Assembly: GCA_963855995.1 (NCBI GenBank)
Contig: OY979725.1
Coordinates: forward strand, 12,566,383-12,630,382
DNA: 64,000 nt
DNA from: Muricea muricata
Lineage: Eukaryota > Cnidaria > Anthozoa > Malacalcyonacea > Plexauridae
Direction of reading: 5' to 3'
The notes beneath the pieces are model-generated. The model worked only from the letters and a program-made list of their open reading frames with translations, did not search any database and was not told the DNA's origin. A program made the position numbers and the translations under genes. This document shows positions 36,201 through 49,300 of this stretch, piece after piece (positions within the stretch are counted from its first letter, which is position 1; every line of letters begins with the position of its first letter).

Positions 36201-39200
36201 TAGCTAGTCACATCAGTGGCAAAGCCAGCCCAACATTTGGTCATGCAAAAGCAAAGTATTCTGAGTTTATAGACTGTATAAGGCATCAATTTCTAAGGAA
36301 ATAAATAATGCATAGCATGACTAAATTGTCACGCTAGCTTTGCTACTGGGTACCATGATCTAGATAATTATGCCTGCTTTATAAAGAAATGAACCACTTT
36401 CTGGAAACTATTGATTTGAGTTGTACATTACAGTAGGTCAAGATTGCTACAGCTACAAAATACCTGGAAAATATGAGAGAACTTCAAACAGTTTTACATT
36501 AATTTAATCCTGGTCATAATTATTCTCTTACAGTGGTGGGCCATTGCTTGGCCTGATATTAATAGCATTAGGAACAGGAGGGATCAAGCCCTGTGTCTCA
36601 GCCTTTGGAGGAGACCAGTTTGGTCCACACCAGGTACAGTAATCCACTGATAACTTCAGTAAATGTTTGCTATAGCTTCCATGAATTGGTTGTCATTATG
36701 TTTTTCAAACTAAATCAAAGTGATGCTTGTCTATAAGTGCTTCCGAACTATTCGACATGATTTACAAATTTATAAAATCATAAACGTTTGCCTTATTTTT
36801 TCAGCAACATCTTCTCGAAAGTTTTTTCTCCATCTTTTACTTTGCCATCAATTTTGGAAGTTTGCTGTCGATGATAGTTACTCCTGTATTGAGAGGTGAG
36901 CAGGATTGAATTAGTTCAGATAAGACTACCGCTCAAAATAGTGTTCCACATAAGGACGGTAATGATGACCTGATTCCTTTAGTCACCTATTACACTGCAG
37001 GACACAACTAAACTAAATGGTTGATGCCATAAACAGGGATTTTTTAAGGCCGTAAAACGGCTTCGGGATTGAGTTTTAAACGGTTTGGAATTGAGTTTTA
37101 AACGGTTTGGAATTGAGTTTTAAACGGTTTGGAATTGAGTTTTAAACGGTTTGGAATTGAGTTTTAAAATATTCAGCGCAGTTGTAATGAAGTTTAATAT
37201 TTGAGTTAAATTCATTACGGATCAGATAGACGGTTGTGGACATCTGTGAAATCTTGAAAAGAAACGTGAAAGAGAGGTCCTAAAACAAGTCTTCTTCCCC
37301 CATGGCCATACCTCTGTGGTAAATAACATGTCCTTACAGGATACCTTGTCGGTGTTTTCTAGGTGATGTTATGTGTTTTGGTTATGATTGCTACAGTTTG
37401 GCATTTGGCGTTCCAGCAGCTTTGATGATCATTGCAATAAGTACGATATCATAATTAAGATGAACATACTGCTAGTAAATTAACACCCATTTTTCAGACC
37501 TAAAGCATTACCCCATTGAGTTGACAACAGGATATACAGTATTCTTATTGTTCATCCTCCATTTGGTCCAAACTTTTCACTGGTAACCTTTTGGAAACTT
37601 ACTGCAATACGGTATGGGACAAACAATACGGTATGAGCTCCGTGCAACGGCTTCTGCAATGTGCCCAAAGCTGTTAGGAGAGACTTGTTGTAACATATAA
37701 GAATGTAACATATAAGAACAGCACGATTGTAAGACCCAAGTGTTACGAAGTTATCTTACTGACAATCGAGCTTTTAACGTACTAAACGCATTTTCTGTAG
37801 TAAATATTGTCGTATTTACAGTATTCCTTGCATGCATGCAAATTTTCTAACCAAGAAATTTTTACTACTGTCAGTAACATCAGTATATAATAATTTCCTT
37901 TTAGTTGTATTTGTCGCTGGGACTCCGCGGTACAAGAAAAATCCTCCTACTGGAAATGTTGTCGTCAATGTAATATCGTGTATTTTTGTAAGTAGATGAA
38001 CACGCATGCTAATGAGTCGAAAATGGATCTTAGCAAAGTCTTTGAGAAGACCTGCCTAAGTTCTGTTCATGTCTTTTAAATCGGAATTTCACAGGTTATC
38101 GTCTGCACTTCTTTTCAACTAGCATGCAGCCCGAAGACGTTGCAGTTCTGTTGGTCGCCGTGTCAGGAAGCAGCATTGGTTGGACTGGGCTGAGGATAAA
38201 TATGGCGTTAGTGTCTGATGTTAACGCTTTGTTTTTGCGGTCACGTTTTTTTTAATTATCATACCATGTGAATCCCTGAATACATTTCCAAAGCAAAAGT
38301 GTTGCTTTTTTCCAGAGAGAAATGATATCTGATGTGAAAGCTTTGCTCCGAGTTCTGTTCATGTTTCTTCCTCTTCCATTATTCTGGACTTTATTTGACC
38401 AGCAGGTGAGGGATGATTAGCGATACCTCATTTTATTATATAAAGTTCAGTGCTTTATAAGAATTTCGGGCACTGATAAAACTGATGATCTCACATGTGA
38501 GATTATTTATGATAATTTCATATGCGAAAATTATCACTTTTCAAACAATCACCAATCATAGCTTCAATTTGGTGGAAAACCTTTAGTTTATGTAATAAAC
38601 AGAAAAATACATGGTTGCTTGGAAATACCAGGTTTATTTCTCGTGTTGAACATGATATCATGTTCAACACTCGAAATAAATCTGGTATTACCGCGCACCC
38701 ATGTATTATTCTCTATATATTTCTGCACAGGCAATATTGTGCTCGAAACGCAACAATAAAAACCTGTTCATTATTAAATTTAATTGCTTTTTAAATCGTC
38801 TTGTTTTCAGGGTTCAAGGTGGACATTACAAGCGGAGCTGTTGGATGGACACATTGTATGTGGAAATGATGATTCGCGAAGCTGGTCTGACACTTTGGTC
38901 AAGCTTTGCAAATATTTTTCCCTCTTTATGGCAATGAAAACGATAAGTTTCTAAATAAATGAATAATGATTTAATTTTTGAACTAACGTTGCCAGTGTAG
39001 GTAGTGCAGGAAATTGTACACATAAGATATAGGTTCTTTCACTACCTGAATACTAACTTCACTAACCTTGCCAGTGTACATATTGGTGGTGAAGTTAATG
39101 ATACACGAAAGGTATAGGTTCTTTCACTACCTATGGCCAACCCATAGTAGCAGACTTTGTGAGTGTTGATAACTATGAAGGACAATAAACTATACAAATT

Positions 39201-42200
39201 GGTCTTCTAAACAACGAATCATAAACAATGACGACGTTTGTTTCAAGAGGTCAATCCCAAAACCTGATCATCTTAGGTTGGTACTTACCCATCGTCTTAG
39301 GCAGTCAAAGAACTTGCACCTTTCGTAATTTTAAATATGCACATGCTTGACCACGTGATCGGACTAACTTCGCTAGTGGACATGATTGGATATTGTATGA
39401 ACGAGGATGCAATTGAAATAGTTCAACTGATTACGACACTTAACTTTTTCTAGGGTGAATTGTTAACTGTGAAACCAGATCAAATGCAGGTGCGTGAAAT
39501 ATGGAAGCATTTCGAGTAAAAACTGGTCCTCACTGGCGACATAAAGCAACATAACAAAGGATAACTTTTCCCGGCCAGAGGTTGGCGAAATGACAAAACA
39601 GAAAGAATTTTCTTTTGAGTTTGCTTTTGTTCTGCACCTCTGTAGTCTTCTTATGTTTCGTGCTTATATCGATGTTTATGTCGCAAACTTCACTGCGTTT
39701 CTTTGTTTTATCTTTTGTTTTAGCTTGGGCTTAGGCTTATGTCGCTATTAGGACGAGGCTTTTACGTCTGAGGACAAACGATTAATGCCATCAAAAAATA
39801 CTGAATTTTTTTCAATATCAGAAATATTTGCATGTGCTATACCACGCAACACATTCCATCAAAACTAAATCCTTTTAAAACTAGTCTAGATCCATTTTAA
39901 ACAAATCTGGATCCATTTTAAACTAATCGAAATCCATTTTTAAAATATTTTAGGCTCTTAATCCTATCTTTATCCTGGTGTTGATTCCAATTTTCGAGAG
40001 AATCGTTTATCCCATTTTAAGAAAATGTGGATTTGCTTTAAGGTAAGGTTGATTAAAGTGATCTTTGGTTCGCAAATGCTACACTTACCGATCTATTTCT
40101 TTCTAGACCGTTGCAAAGGATGTGTTTTGGTATGTTTCTGGCCAGTGTTTCCTTCTTATTGGCAGCGTTTCTTCAGCTGGACATTCAGGTATGTCATTGA
40201 AAATGGGATATTAAAAAGATTGAAGACGAGTTGAGTTAGTTGTTCGTTTAAGCTCCGGTGGATTTAATGAAGAGAGTAAATAGGAATTTTCATCGTTTGA
40301 CTTGAGCTAATCAGTTGTTTAATGGACCATCCCCCAATTAAACAAACTTTTAAATTCGAAAACAATTTTAGCACAGTTGGAAAGAGCTTCCTAAATTTAG
40401 TGAAATTGTAAAGTTTGGTTGTAAAACATTGTAAAATGTCGAAAATATAGCCCTTTAAAGTTTGCGAATTTTGTATACTTTTTTATTACGCGGGAAAAAG
40501 CGTTACCACATTTCCACATAGTGGTAACGCTTTTCCACGTGTAATACAAAAGTATACAAAATTCGCAAACTTTACGGGGCCATATTTTCCACATTTTACA
40601 ATATTTTGCAACCAAACTTAAAAATTGTATGAACTTTAGGATGCTCTTTCCAGCTATGCTAATTGATTTTCCGAATTCAAAAGTTTGTCTAATAGGGAAT
40701 GGTCCATTCTGACGCAACCTCAATCTTCTCAATGTGTTTCCAGGTCACAGCTTTCAGAGTACCGCGCCCCCCTTCCGGAGAATCAAACCTACGCCTTATC
40801 AATGCAGCTCGTTGCTCACTGAATGTCACATTCCCGCAGTATCCTTCATTACTCCTAAATATCCCACAAAGATCGGTAAGGATGATGAAGCAATTAGACA
40901 GCTTCGCAGCAAAGATTCTTCCTTGCAGATTGCCATAGGAGTGTCATTGTCAGTGGCATTATACAATCTCTTCACAAGTTCATTGTCTCTTTCTTTTGTC
41001 CACTCGCACACCCTATAAGGCATTTTCTAATGAATGCCCGTAACTTCGCTTTAAGTATATTCTAGGATTTTGTATTTACATGTTTTAAACAAGAACAGCA
41101 ATGTCTGTGCAACTATCGACTTTATTTACGTGTAATCAGGTTTAAAATTACAGTTGAATGCTTTCGAAAAACTTTTTTAGCAATATGAGCAGCATCAATA
41201 TGAGCAGCAGCACTATTTCTCGGCACTTAAAAAGAAGGCAACCACTCAGAGTTGGTTTCAACATTTTTGTGCCCAAAAGGAGAAAAAATACAAAGTCCTA
41301 AAACAGTCTTAAAGTGAGGCTACAGGCTTCCAAAGTAAAGCGTACCAGGTCGTACTTGATGTCATAGTGTTTTAGCTCGCGTTTTCACTCCGTTCCTTTA
41401 ATTGTTTATGACTTAACCGATACGCCTAAAAGTGTTTCATATTTTTTCCCCCAGGCAAGTAAATATCTCGTGCTTCCGTCGTATGTGAAAGATGTACGAG
41501 TTAAAGCTGATCAGTGTCCACAGTCGCCCACACTGGCTTACTTCAAGAAAGAAGAGTCATTCGAATTGTCCCTTGCTTCTAGGAAATCCTTCGAGTTCGT
41601 CGTCTCCAATTACGAAGGGAAATTCACGGGCAAACAGTTCAAAATACGGTTCTTAAACAAGATTAAAAGCGGTACATCACGCGTAAGGTATGTGACTGTG
41701 CGAGTCAGGACGAAAAACGAGTTCGTGGATAAGCGTAGCTTAGGGTCTGACAAGGAGTGAGTTGGACTCGTAAACAAGATCTTTTAGCAAGTCTGTCAAC
41801 AAACCGTCAACAACTTAAGACAACTTACTGACAACTTGTAACAAGCTTGATGGAAACATCAGAACTTTTTACGAGGTTGTCTGAACCAGACCTGAACAGA
41901 TCTGTTGTAGTTCGATTGACAAAAAAATTGTTATATCATTCATGATTGTGTCAGTCTTGCTGGAATAACTTTTCAACAAGTCTGATAGTCCCAACAAGCT
42001 TGTTACAAGTTCGTAAAAGCTTGTTCCAAAACTTGTTTTGCGAACACTACTTGTCAACAGCTTTTGAACAGACTACAACTTCAGCTACAACCTGTGGGTC
42101 TGTTTATCGACAACAAAAACAACAAGATTAGCAACATTTCAAAATGATTTGATTTATCTGAAGCAATCCGTGCTTTCTAATGTCCCAACTGAAGACTCAA

Positions 42201-44492
42201 CAATTCATATTGGAATGATTTCACTTTTTGACCTAAATTTCTTATTACACAACCCAATGAAAACACACTGACAGAAAAATGGTTTTTTTAGATTTATCCA
42301 CGCCGGTGCAGCCGTGATCCCTAGAATATCTATCAAACTCAATAGCAGTTTTACTATTTATAATTTAACACGATTGAATGCAACTCAATATCTCAGAATT
42401 AAGTCAAAAAGGTTTGTGTATTTTTACTTGAAAGTTCCTTGAAAGTAGTCCTCGTGTCGGTTCAACTAGATTCCTTGTTATGTTTTCTCTTTTCAGTTAT
42501 AACTTGCAAGTTTTGAATGGTGATAATAAAGTTAAACTGAAGGTGAAATATTGATTTATTTATGAAGTTATTTTGTTCACGGCAAGCAGGTGTACCAACA
42601 TCATTGTTCCTATTTGTAGGAAAAAATTGAATTCCAGAACAGTGGGATGTACACGGTTATCGTGCAAGGGAATCCTACCACTCCTGATAATCCCGAGGTA
42701 CAGTGAAGATTTTCATTTGAATTTTTTTCAAAAGCAATGCACTTATTGTAGAGGTTTACGTAAGTTAAGAGAGTGAGAGAGTGGGGAATTTGGCAGTCTG
42801 CTGTGAAAAGGTTTTAGGTACAAGGATGACTATTTTTGCTTTGTCCAAAATCTGTACAGCATAAGAACATTTATCTCACAGAATGACGTGATTAGGAAAT
42901 TTCCTTACGTAGTCTCAAATGGGAAGTCCAACGGACACTATATGGGCTGGCTAACACCGTCCTCTGTTGCTTTTTCTCTATTTCCAGCTTGTGTTAGAGA
43001 GATATGTCGAGGTTGGTCCAAAGACAGTGTCAATGTTTTGGCAAATTCCTCAGTACCTTGCCATGACATCGGGAGAAGTTATGTTCTCAATCACTGGCTT
43101 GGAGTTTGCATACTCTCAGGTAAGCTATGCACTGTAGCGAGTATTACAGCAGTTCTTGCAGTTTCATATTCCGTTTCGTATCACAGAGGCATATACAGTA
43201 CCTTTTCCATGGGTATAAGTACCGCTAAATCACGGACTGCGAGTATTTTAGATAGCTTAAAGACATTGTTTAATTATCTGTCCTTTGACAAAGTGATTTT
43301 GAAAATTAGCCTTGTCTTTAAAGCTGAGAAAATCAAAGGTCATGTAAATTAGGACGAAATTTTATCATGCAGTTGTGTTTTCATCATGAATTATAATGTG
43401 TGAAAGATTTTATTAAAAATATTTAAAACTTTACCCGTGTACAATTTCTGATGTTAACACAGAAAGTTTTAATTAATAGTTTGAGTTTATCATACGTTTC
43501 CAAGGCTTCAAAAATTGCGATCGTTTTGACGTTCTGGGTGCAAATGCTTTCATCACAGATGCCTTGAAAGTAAAACCAGTATTTCCTACATTTTAGTCTC
43601 CACCAAGTATGAAGTCTTGCATAATGGCGGCATGGTTGCTAACAGTTTCTGTCGGTAATCTGATCGTTGTTATTTTTGCTGAAGCTCGTTTTTTCCTGAG
43701 CATGGTAAGTCATTGATGGTGGATGAAAATATTATTTCTTCATGTTTCGCTTGCTACTTTAGTTTTATACTGGTTCAGATTTGACTTTCGCTCCCGCTAT
43801 TTATCTTTTAACATAGTTAATAGAAGAGATGGTTTACTCATTAGAATAAGAATATAACTCATGTTGGTCAACCTTTATGCAAAATATAGCCCTTCATCGT
43901 CGTGTGGTTTGCCAAATCCACCAAGAGCAATTCTTGTATTGCCAAATTGTTCATGTCGCGCTTAGCCTTTCCTAAACGTTTGTATTGGTTGCTAAGCGAG
44001 GCACGTGGCGATGAAGAACCTTATTTCTGCATAAACCCGGACAAAAACATAGATTATGATTTGTATTATATTTCTAATGAGTTTCCCAACCATTCTTCTA
44101 TCTGTCCTTCCCCACATGAGAGCTATCGAATGAGCAAGTGTTATTCGTGCCTGCATGTTAGATTGGTTGTGCTGGTGGACTGTTCTGAGTTTTATACCTT
44201 GTGCAACCATCTCGCGAATCATGTTTTGTATGAGAGAACTAAGGGGCACAAGTGACTTTTTCTCAGCTGATAGCTCTCGTGTCTTTATAGCTGGACATTC
44301 CCAACATTGTCATTGTGGATTTTTTAGGCCAGTGAATTCTTCTTTTTCGCCGGTCTCCTTATCGTAGTGGTAATTATATTTGCTGTTATGGCACAGTTCT
44401 ACACCTACGTGTCGGATGAAAGCAAGCCAGAGAGAAATGGACATTACGAGAAATTAACACCGGTCGAACCTGAAGAAGAGACTGAAAACTAG
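33264..44492 (+). CDS. SLC15-family proton-coupled oligopeptide transporter (PEPT-like), 23 exons
   Basis: The exons sum to 2,259 nt, giving 752 aa (human PEPT1 708, PEPT2 729). The first is 33264-33357 ([15 protein letters not shown]), the last 44328-44492 (ending EEETEN). Exon 3 (34665-34761) carries the ExxER proton-coupling motif ([11 protein letters not shown]) and is too short to stand out as an ORF. Further POT/PTR2 signatures are [15 protein letters not shown]-type [79 protein letters not shown] and [17 protein letters not shown] large extracellular domain occupies exons 16-20, between the TM9- and TM10-type segments. Next come [28 protein letters not shown] and a final membrane helix, [18 protein letters not shown]. 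It imports di- and tripeptides at the plasma membrane. Animal PEPT1 and PEPT2 cannot be separated here. Confidence 0.94.
34450..34600. repeat. Interspersed repeat fragment, copy 2
   Basis: The 3' part (34516-34600) matches window positions 1-86. The 5' part has GGGGAGGGGGGGGTGTGC, resembling 12489-12505. The end, CTAGCAGATCCATCCCTGATG-like, is complementary in style to GATGGATTT-G-run starts at 12471. It is a degenerate transposon in SLC15 intron 2. Confidence 0.5.
34997..35117. mobile_element. 120-bp palindromic MITE in SLC15 intron 3
   Basis: GTTCAAAAGATCATTTTAT-AATTCACAAGCCAGTTTGTG pairs with CACAAACCGGCTCGTGAATT-type sequence on the right (read on the opposite strand), with a short loop. 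The arms differ by several substitutions, so it is not young. Confidence 0.65.
36214..36348. mobile_element. hAT-like MITE (145-bp family), copy 2
   Basis: It begins CAGTGGCAAAGCCAGCCC and ends GCTAGCTTTGCTACTG, with the same AATTTCTAAGGAAATAAATAAT interior as its relatives. It lies in SLC15 intron 5. Confidence 0.75.
37063..37166 (+). repeat. 22-bp tandem repeat in SLC15 intron 7
   Basis: The unit GAGTTTTAAACGGTTTGGAATT is repeated about 4.5 times with almost no differences, so it is a young minisatellite. Confidence 0.95.
38600..38714. mobile_element. Palindromic hairpin element in SLC15 intron 11
   Basis: AATACATGGTTGC, then ATACCAGGTTTATTTC and GTGTTGAACATGAT meet their reverse complements at the centre (ATCATGTTCAACAC, GAAATAAATCTGGTAT, then CCATGTATT). 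It is a near-perfect 115-bp inverted repeat with almost no loop. Confidence 0.8.
38985..39133 (+). repeat. Two tandem copies of a 75-bp unit
   Basis: Each copy runs from CTAACSTTGCCAGTGTA to ATAGGTTCTTTCACTACCT. The copies are at about 38985-39051 and 39058-39133, in SLC15 intron 12. Confidence 0.75.
40322..40706. mobile_element. 386-bp palindromic MITE, copy C
   Basis: Third member of the family at 19891 and 20435, with the same ends (ATGGACCATCCCCC / GGAATGGTCCAT) and tip (GCGTTACCACATTTCCACA). It fills most of SLC15 intron 15 and ends 37 bp before the exon 16 acceptor. Confidence 0.85.
41775..42125. repeat. Degenerate CAACAAGT / ACTTGTTG-type repeat tract
   Basis: Variants of CAACAAGTCTG, AACAAGCTTGTTACAAG and TTGTTACAAGTTCG recur on both strands through the SLC15 intron 17. 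A similar tract is at 46150-46380. I recall this repeat style from coral genomes; it has no coding content. Confidence 0.6.
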
Positions 44493-46100
44493 ATTAGAGA
44501 ACAATAAGTGCGACTGTTGACATGTATAGCTACAATCTCGACGTCCATTTAGTTTAAAGACGCTGGCCCGCTCTGGCGAACAGTTCTGCTCTTAAAGTGC
44601 CTATGACATCAGTGGCGAAGCCAGCCCGACATTAGGTCATGCAAATTTTTCAGTGTTTATAGACCGTATAAGGAATCAATTTCTGAAGAAATGAATAATG
44701 ATAATGTTTAAATTTGCACAGCATGACCAAATTGTCGGGCTGACTTCGCTTCTGTATGACATGAAATTTTGCCCAACTATGTATATATTGCGTGCAAAGA
44801 TTACTTAAGGTCACAGTGTAACTTCCCTCGTAGAATTTCTCTAATGTGGGAAAGTTGAAGGGGGTTTAACATTAACTCTGTAAGTCAGATATTTTATTTC
44901 TTTCAGATAAAGTATTTATCCTTGTATTTTGTTCTTGGTTTTCATTTATGATAACAATGAGCAAATGTCATATATCTGTGGCCTCTACACATAACCCCCC
45001 CCCCCCCCCCCCAAGATAATCTGGCTGTATTTCTTGCAAATTAGTACGAAATCTACATCACGCGTAAAATTGATCTGCAGGTTGGTGCAACATTGTTTGC
45101 TGAATAATGTTTGTTTAAGACAAAAGCAACATTGTCCCTACTTGTAACTTGTTCGCTTTTTCCATTCGTCGATCGTCGCGCTACGCTTTTTTACAAGGCA
45201 GAGAAAAACACAGAAGAAACTTAAATCTTTGGTAATTTTGAAGAGTAAAAAGGTTGAAACGTGTAAATATTTCTCAGGCTCGTTAGAGTTTGGCAGGCGT
45301 CTTTCGAGCCTTCAAACTAGTTTTCCCGCTACAAATCCAACCAATCGTATGATGGTATGATAGGGCCCCCACTGTGGGCACTTCAGGGACTGCGCACGGA
45401 ATTCACCGACTTGTTCCGGACAGGCGTCGGATTTGCTCGTTAATAGTTTTGCCTCCGTCACACCTAATATTTGAAAATGTTGTGATTGTGAAAAAACTTT
45501 ACGAAGAAATTTGAAGCAATCCTGTCTTCATATCAAGGTAATTCGCTTTATTTCTGTCAGTAGTTGTAAAAGAATACCTAGATCTATGATATAGATAAAT
45601 GTTATGTACAGTCAGGCGGAATTTAGCGAAATATTTGAACATAGAAGTTTATTTTGTAGGCTTCGTACTTTGCACGTGTTAAATCTTGATCTTCGATGCC
45701 CGTCCTAAAGTAGGAAGCACAAGCTAGATTAAGTCTGCTGTTTTAAATTAATAGTAAGATTATGGAAAGGAGCATGAATTAAAATTAAGCGCTGTTATTT
45801 TCCATGCCCATCGACTTATTCGACTATTTGACTTTACCAGTTGACTTGGCAGAGCCAAGTAACTTGATTTACCCAGTGAGGGCTTACTGGTTTCATCATA
45901 CCTTAATATCATTTGACCATCTTACCCTCAATTATTTAAAAATCAGAAACAAACAGGTTTTGCAGAATTGCCTTCCTGGCAACCAAGGAAAGGGCTCGGG
46001 CACAACCACATTGGTGCTTTATAACCTCATTCACTTTCATTGGGTAAATGAGAGATGGCTTAAAAGCAATGTTTGTTTCCAGTTTGCTTGACTGCAAATG
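44493..46100. other. SLC15 3' region and intergenic DNA; possible CpG-richer promoter
   Basis: Apart from the hAT-like MITE at 44610, it holds a C-run at 44996-45012. A GC-richer block (45290-45540) contains a CCAATCG box and ends at a donor-like CAAG|GTAATT (45538). That pattern would suit a non-coding first exon on the plus strand, but no continuation could be recognised. Confidence 0.3.
44610..44754. mobile_element. hAT-like MITE (145-bp family), best copy, with 8-bp target duplication
   Basis: It begins CAGTGGCGAAGCCAGCCC and ends GTCGGGCTGACTTCGCTTCTG. It is flanked on both sides by the perfect 8-bp direct repeat TATGACAT. Eight-base duplications with CAG...CTG ends identify a hAT-superfamily non-autonomous element. 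Confidence 0.85.
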
Positions 46101-46149
46101 AAATGCATTTAGCAAAAGAGTTGCCAATTCATCTGATATCTATAATTTC

Positions 46150-46380
46150 ATCAAGTAACAACAGGTCTTATAAAATGAGGCTTGAAGCGCTTTGTCATTC
46201 ACAGAACTGTCTGCTGGTAATGGTTTTTTGTTGAAACAACTTGCAGTGATCCTGCAAAATGAGTCTGTTGACAACAAGCTGTTGCAAGCCTTGCTGATGC
46301 ATTTTGCTTTCAACTCGTGTAACAAGTTATTGCAAGATGTTGACAGTCTTGTTGAAACCTGTGTGCATTTTTGTCTGTGT
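46150..46380. repeat. Degenerate AACAAGT/ACTTGTT-type repeat tract, second occurrence
   Basis: GTTGAAACAACTTGCAGTG, TTGACAACAAGCTGTTGCAAG and TGTAACAAGTTATTGCAAG echo the 41775-42125 tract. Both strands have open frames of about 80 codons here, but composition and repetition argue against coding. Confidence 0.5.
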
Positions 46381-49300
46381 AGTGGATTCAAATGGTTGAA
46401 AAGAAATATATTCCTACTTCTTTCTAAGGCCTTAGTGGCAGTTTAATGTGCCTAGATAAATTGAGTCTGCTATGTGCTCAACCGAGTCTTTGACGATGAA
46501 TAAAAGTTTAGCAATTATTAAGTTGTTAAATGATTGCTGTAAACTCTTAATCAATATTACAAATCTGAACTGATTTCTAAAGAAGACAATTATAAATGTT
46601 TTCACGTTATGTTGTAGCATTGACTAAAAACAGGTTCTTTTTCACACAACTCCTTTATGAATAGGGTGTTTCACATAATTTTCCACATTATTAGGATGAA
46701 ATCCACACATGCCCAATCACATTTAATTTGCTTATTTATTTTTATAATTTTCAAAAACCTGTTTAGATGACATGTTGCAAGGATGCTTAATGAACTGATG
46801 AGGATGAATTAAGGCTGCTGCTGAACACTGCTGATGATAAGTGCACAAAAGGTCTAAATATTTTCATTTTTTTCAAATTGAAATGCTTTGAATACTCTAT
46901 GGTTTTCAAGAATAAGTGGTCATGCTTTGGCAATGTTGTACAATATAATTCTTTATCTGTTAAAAAAAGGCAATGTTGAATGTCAACTGTCAAAATTATT
47001 GTACAACAATTGGGACAGTATAAATTTGGAAATTGCTGTTTCACTCTCACCTAATTTGATCATTCTTCGTGTGATCACTTGTCATGGAAAGTGTTGTGTG
47101 CTCAAAGCATTTTAATCTTAGACAAAGTCAAATAATGAGGACAATTTAAAATTATGTTTGTTTAAATAGTTTGGCCAAATGGTTTGAAAAAATAGATTAG
47201 AAGGCTTTAAAATATTTAAAACATCAAATCCTGGTCTCTCAAGGGTTCATATTGAAAATTATGTCAAATTTCAGGCTGTTGTTTTTGCTGGTTTATTTAC
47301 CAGTTAATTTTAATTTGAAGTGTACATACCAATTTTGCTTTCTGTTGTCTTCAATTAAAATGCAATCAATTATAACTTGTGTATAATAAATTGCTCTTTA
47401 GCCAAAAACCAGAGGGTTTCTGCAACACAATAATCAATAACTGTGTTTTTAAACTGCAATAGTTTTTTTTTCTAAAAGATTGCTTGCAATGGAAATTTTG
47501 TTGTAGGCATAAATGCATGATTATTTCCATTCTGAAATACTTTAGCTTGCAAAATTTTTTTCAGCTCGAAAACAATTGAGTTAATTAAGAATTGTCATTA
47601 TTTGACTTTGTACTATATTACTCTGTTTAAACAAAGATAATTGAGATGGTTTATTAGGCACAAAAATATTTTTAACTGTACTAAAATTTCAAGATGGAAT
47701 TAATAAATTTTTAGTTGCTGGACTTTTCAGACACACAAAGTGAATATTTTATGTATCTTTACGCTTTCTATTGTCAGCTAACTCTGTAACTTCAAAGTGG
47801 TCAGAGCATTGCACCAGCATTGCCAATGAATGGGTTTGTTTCCTGCCAGAGGACCTTATAGTTGGTGATAATTTTTTCTCAACTATTCCCAGCTTGAATT
47901 TCTACATGATTCCTATTTTTAGCGTGGCATACACTTCTGCTTAAATATAAAAAACAGTTAATGTAATATATCAGACACTTTATTGAAAAGAAATTTAAAG
48001 ATATTTGTTGTGTTTCCTGGTTTGCCATCTCAATCATCTTTTGTTTACATTGACTTCAAGTGTTCTTTTGGAAGTTTGGGAAGTTCATCTGAAAATCATA
48101 TCAGTTGATCTTACTGAATATTATATTTTAAAGACAGTTTTGAACCCATTCAAGTATATGAACCCTAAAATTAAAAAAATACTTTGTAATGCTTCATAGC
48201 ATATTAACTTTGAAGCAGACATTGTGTGATTTTGTGGTAGAACTTCCCTTTTTCAAGATGAAATACTTGAGGCCAAAATTAGCCAGCATATTGTCTTTAC
48301 TCCATTGCAATGTGGAACTTATTTGGAATTGAGATGAACTGAAGCTGTGGAATTTGATTTTGACAAAAGTGAGAAATGGTCAAACTGAAAGAAAATTACT
48401 TATCATGCATAAAAACTAACAACAACTATAGGCAACAAAATTCTGTGAGCTAATTGTTTTATATATTAAAAAAAAGACGTGAAAAGTATTTAAAAGAATG
48501 TGGGAATTTAAGGAAAAAATTCCGTGTGAGTTGCAAAATTGACAGGGTTGCAAGATTTTACAATTTTTTAACATTTAGCTTGTTGAATCTCAGACATGTC
48601 CTATTAACGAGTAAAATTGTCTTGCATTAGATGAGGTAAAAATTATATAAATAGGCTTGAATTTGATAAAAGTTAGATTTTTATGAGTACAAGATTTTAT
48701 GACCTTTTTGCTTGAACTTTTCATATTGTCTGATTGTTGTAAATTTCTGCTTTTCCCATGCTTCAGTTCAAGTGCGCTTTTCAAATAGTTCTACGTTGTA
48801 GCGGTTGTATAGTAATAATAATATGAGAAAACAGGTGTGCATGGCCGTTCTGAACATAGTCTTTTCAACAAGTAAGTAAAGATAACGTTTATGCTTCAAG
48901 GAGATTTGTTTTTGAACCTGACAAGAATATTATTAACCAAAATTGATTGTTTTCGAGTCTTTTGCTGTACAGACATTTTACTATACTTGATTTAACTTTG
49001 TGAAACATCAAAAAATAAAAACATGTCGAAAACATTTAAAAATTTATGTTCAATGGCATTTTCACAACCATTTATCTCGAATAAATTACGTCTTGTCAGG
49101 TTAAAAACTAATGTGAGATATATGGCTTTTAAGATGGAAATGATTACGTTTGTCAAATTTTTTTTGGGACTACATCAACAAAATATGAGATGCTTTTTGT
49201 CAGATTTTTTATCAACACATTTATTTGATTCACATTGACGAAGATATTACAAAATGCTAAGGCGATTTAGAGTTATTTATTTAGAGGAATTTTTAATTCA

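Noticed and set aside
42888-43352. 154-codon plus-strand ORF
   Set aside because: It runs out of frame across SLC15 exon 21 (42988-43119), where the family sequence FWQIPQY is in another frame. An AG-bounded exon at 42882 was also considered, but the family joins exon 20 directly to exon 21.
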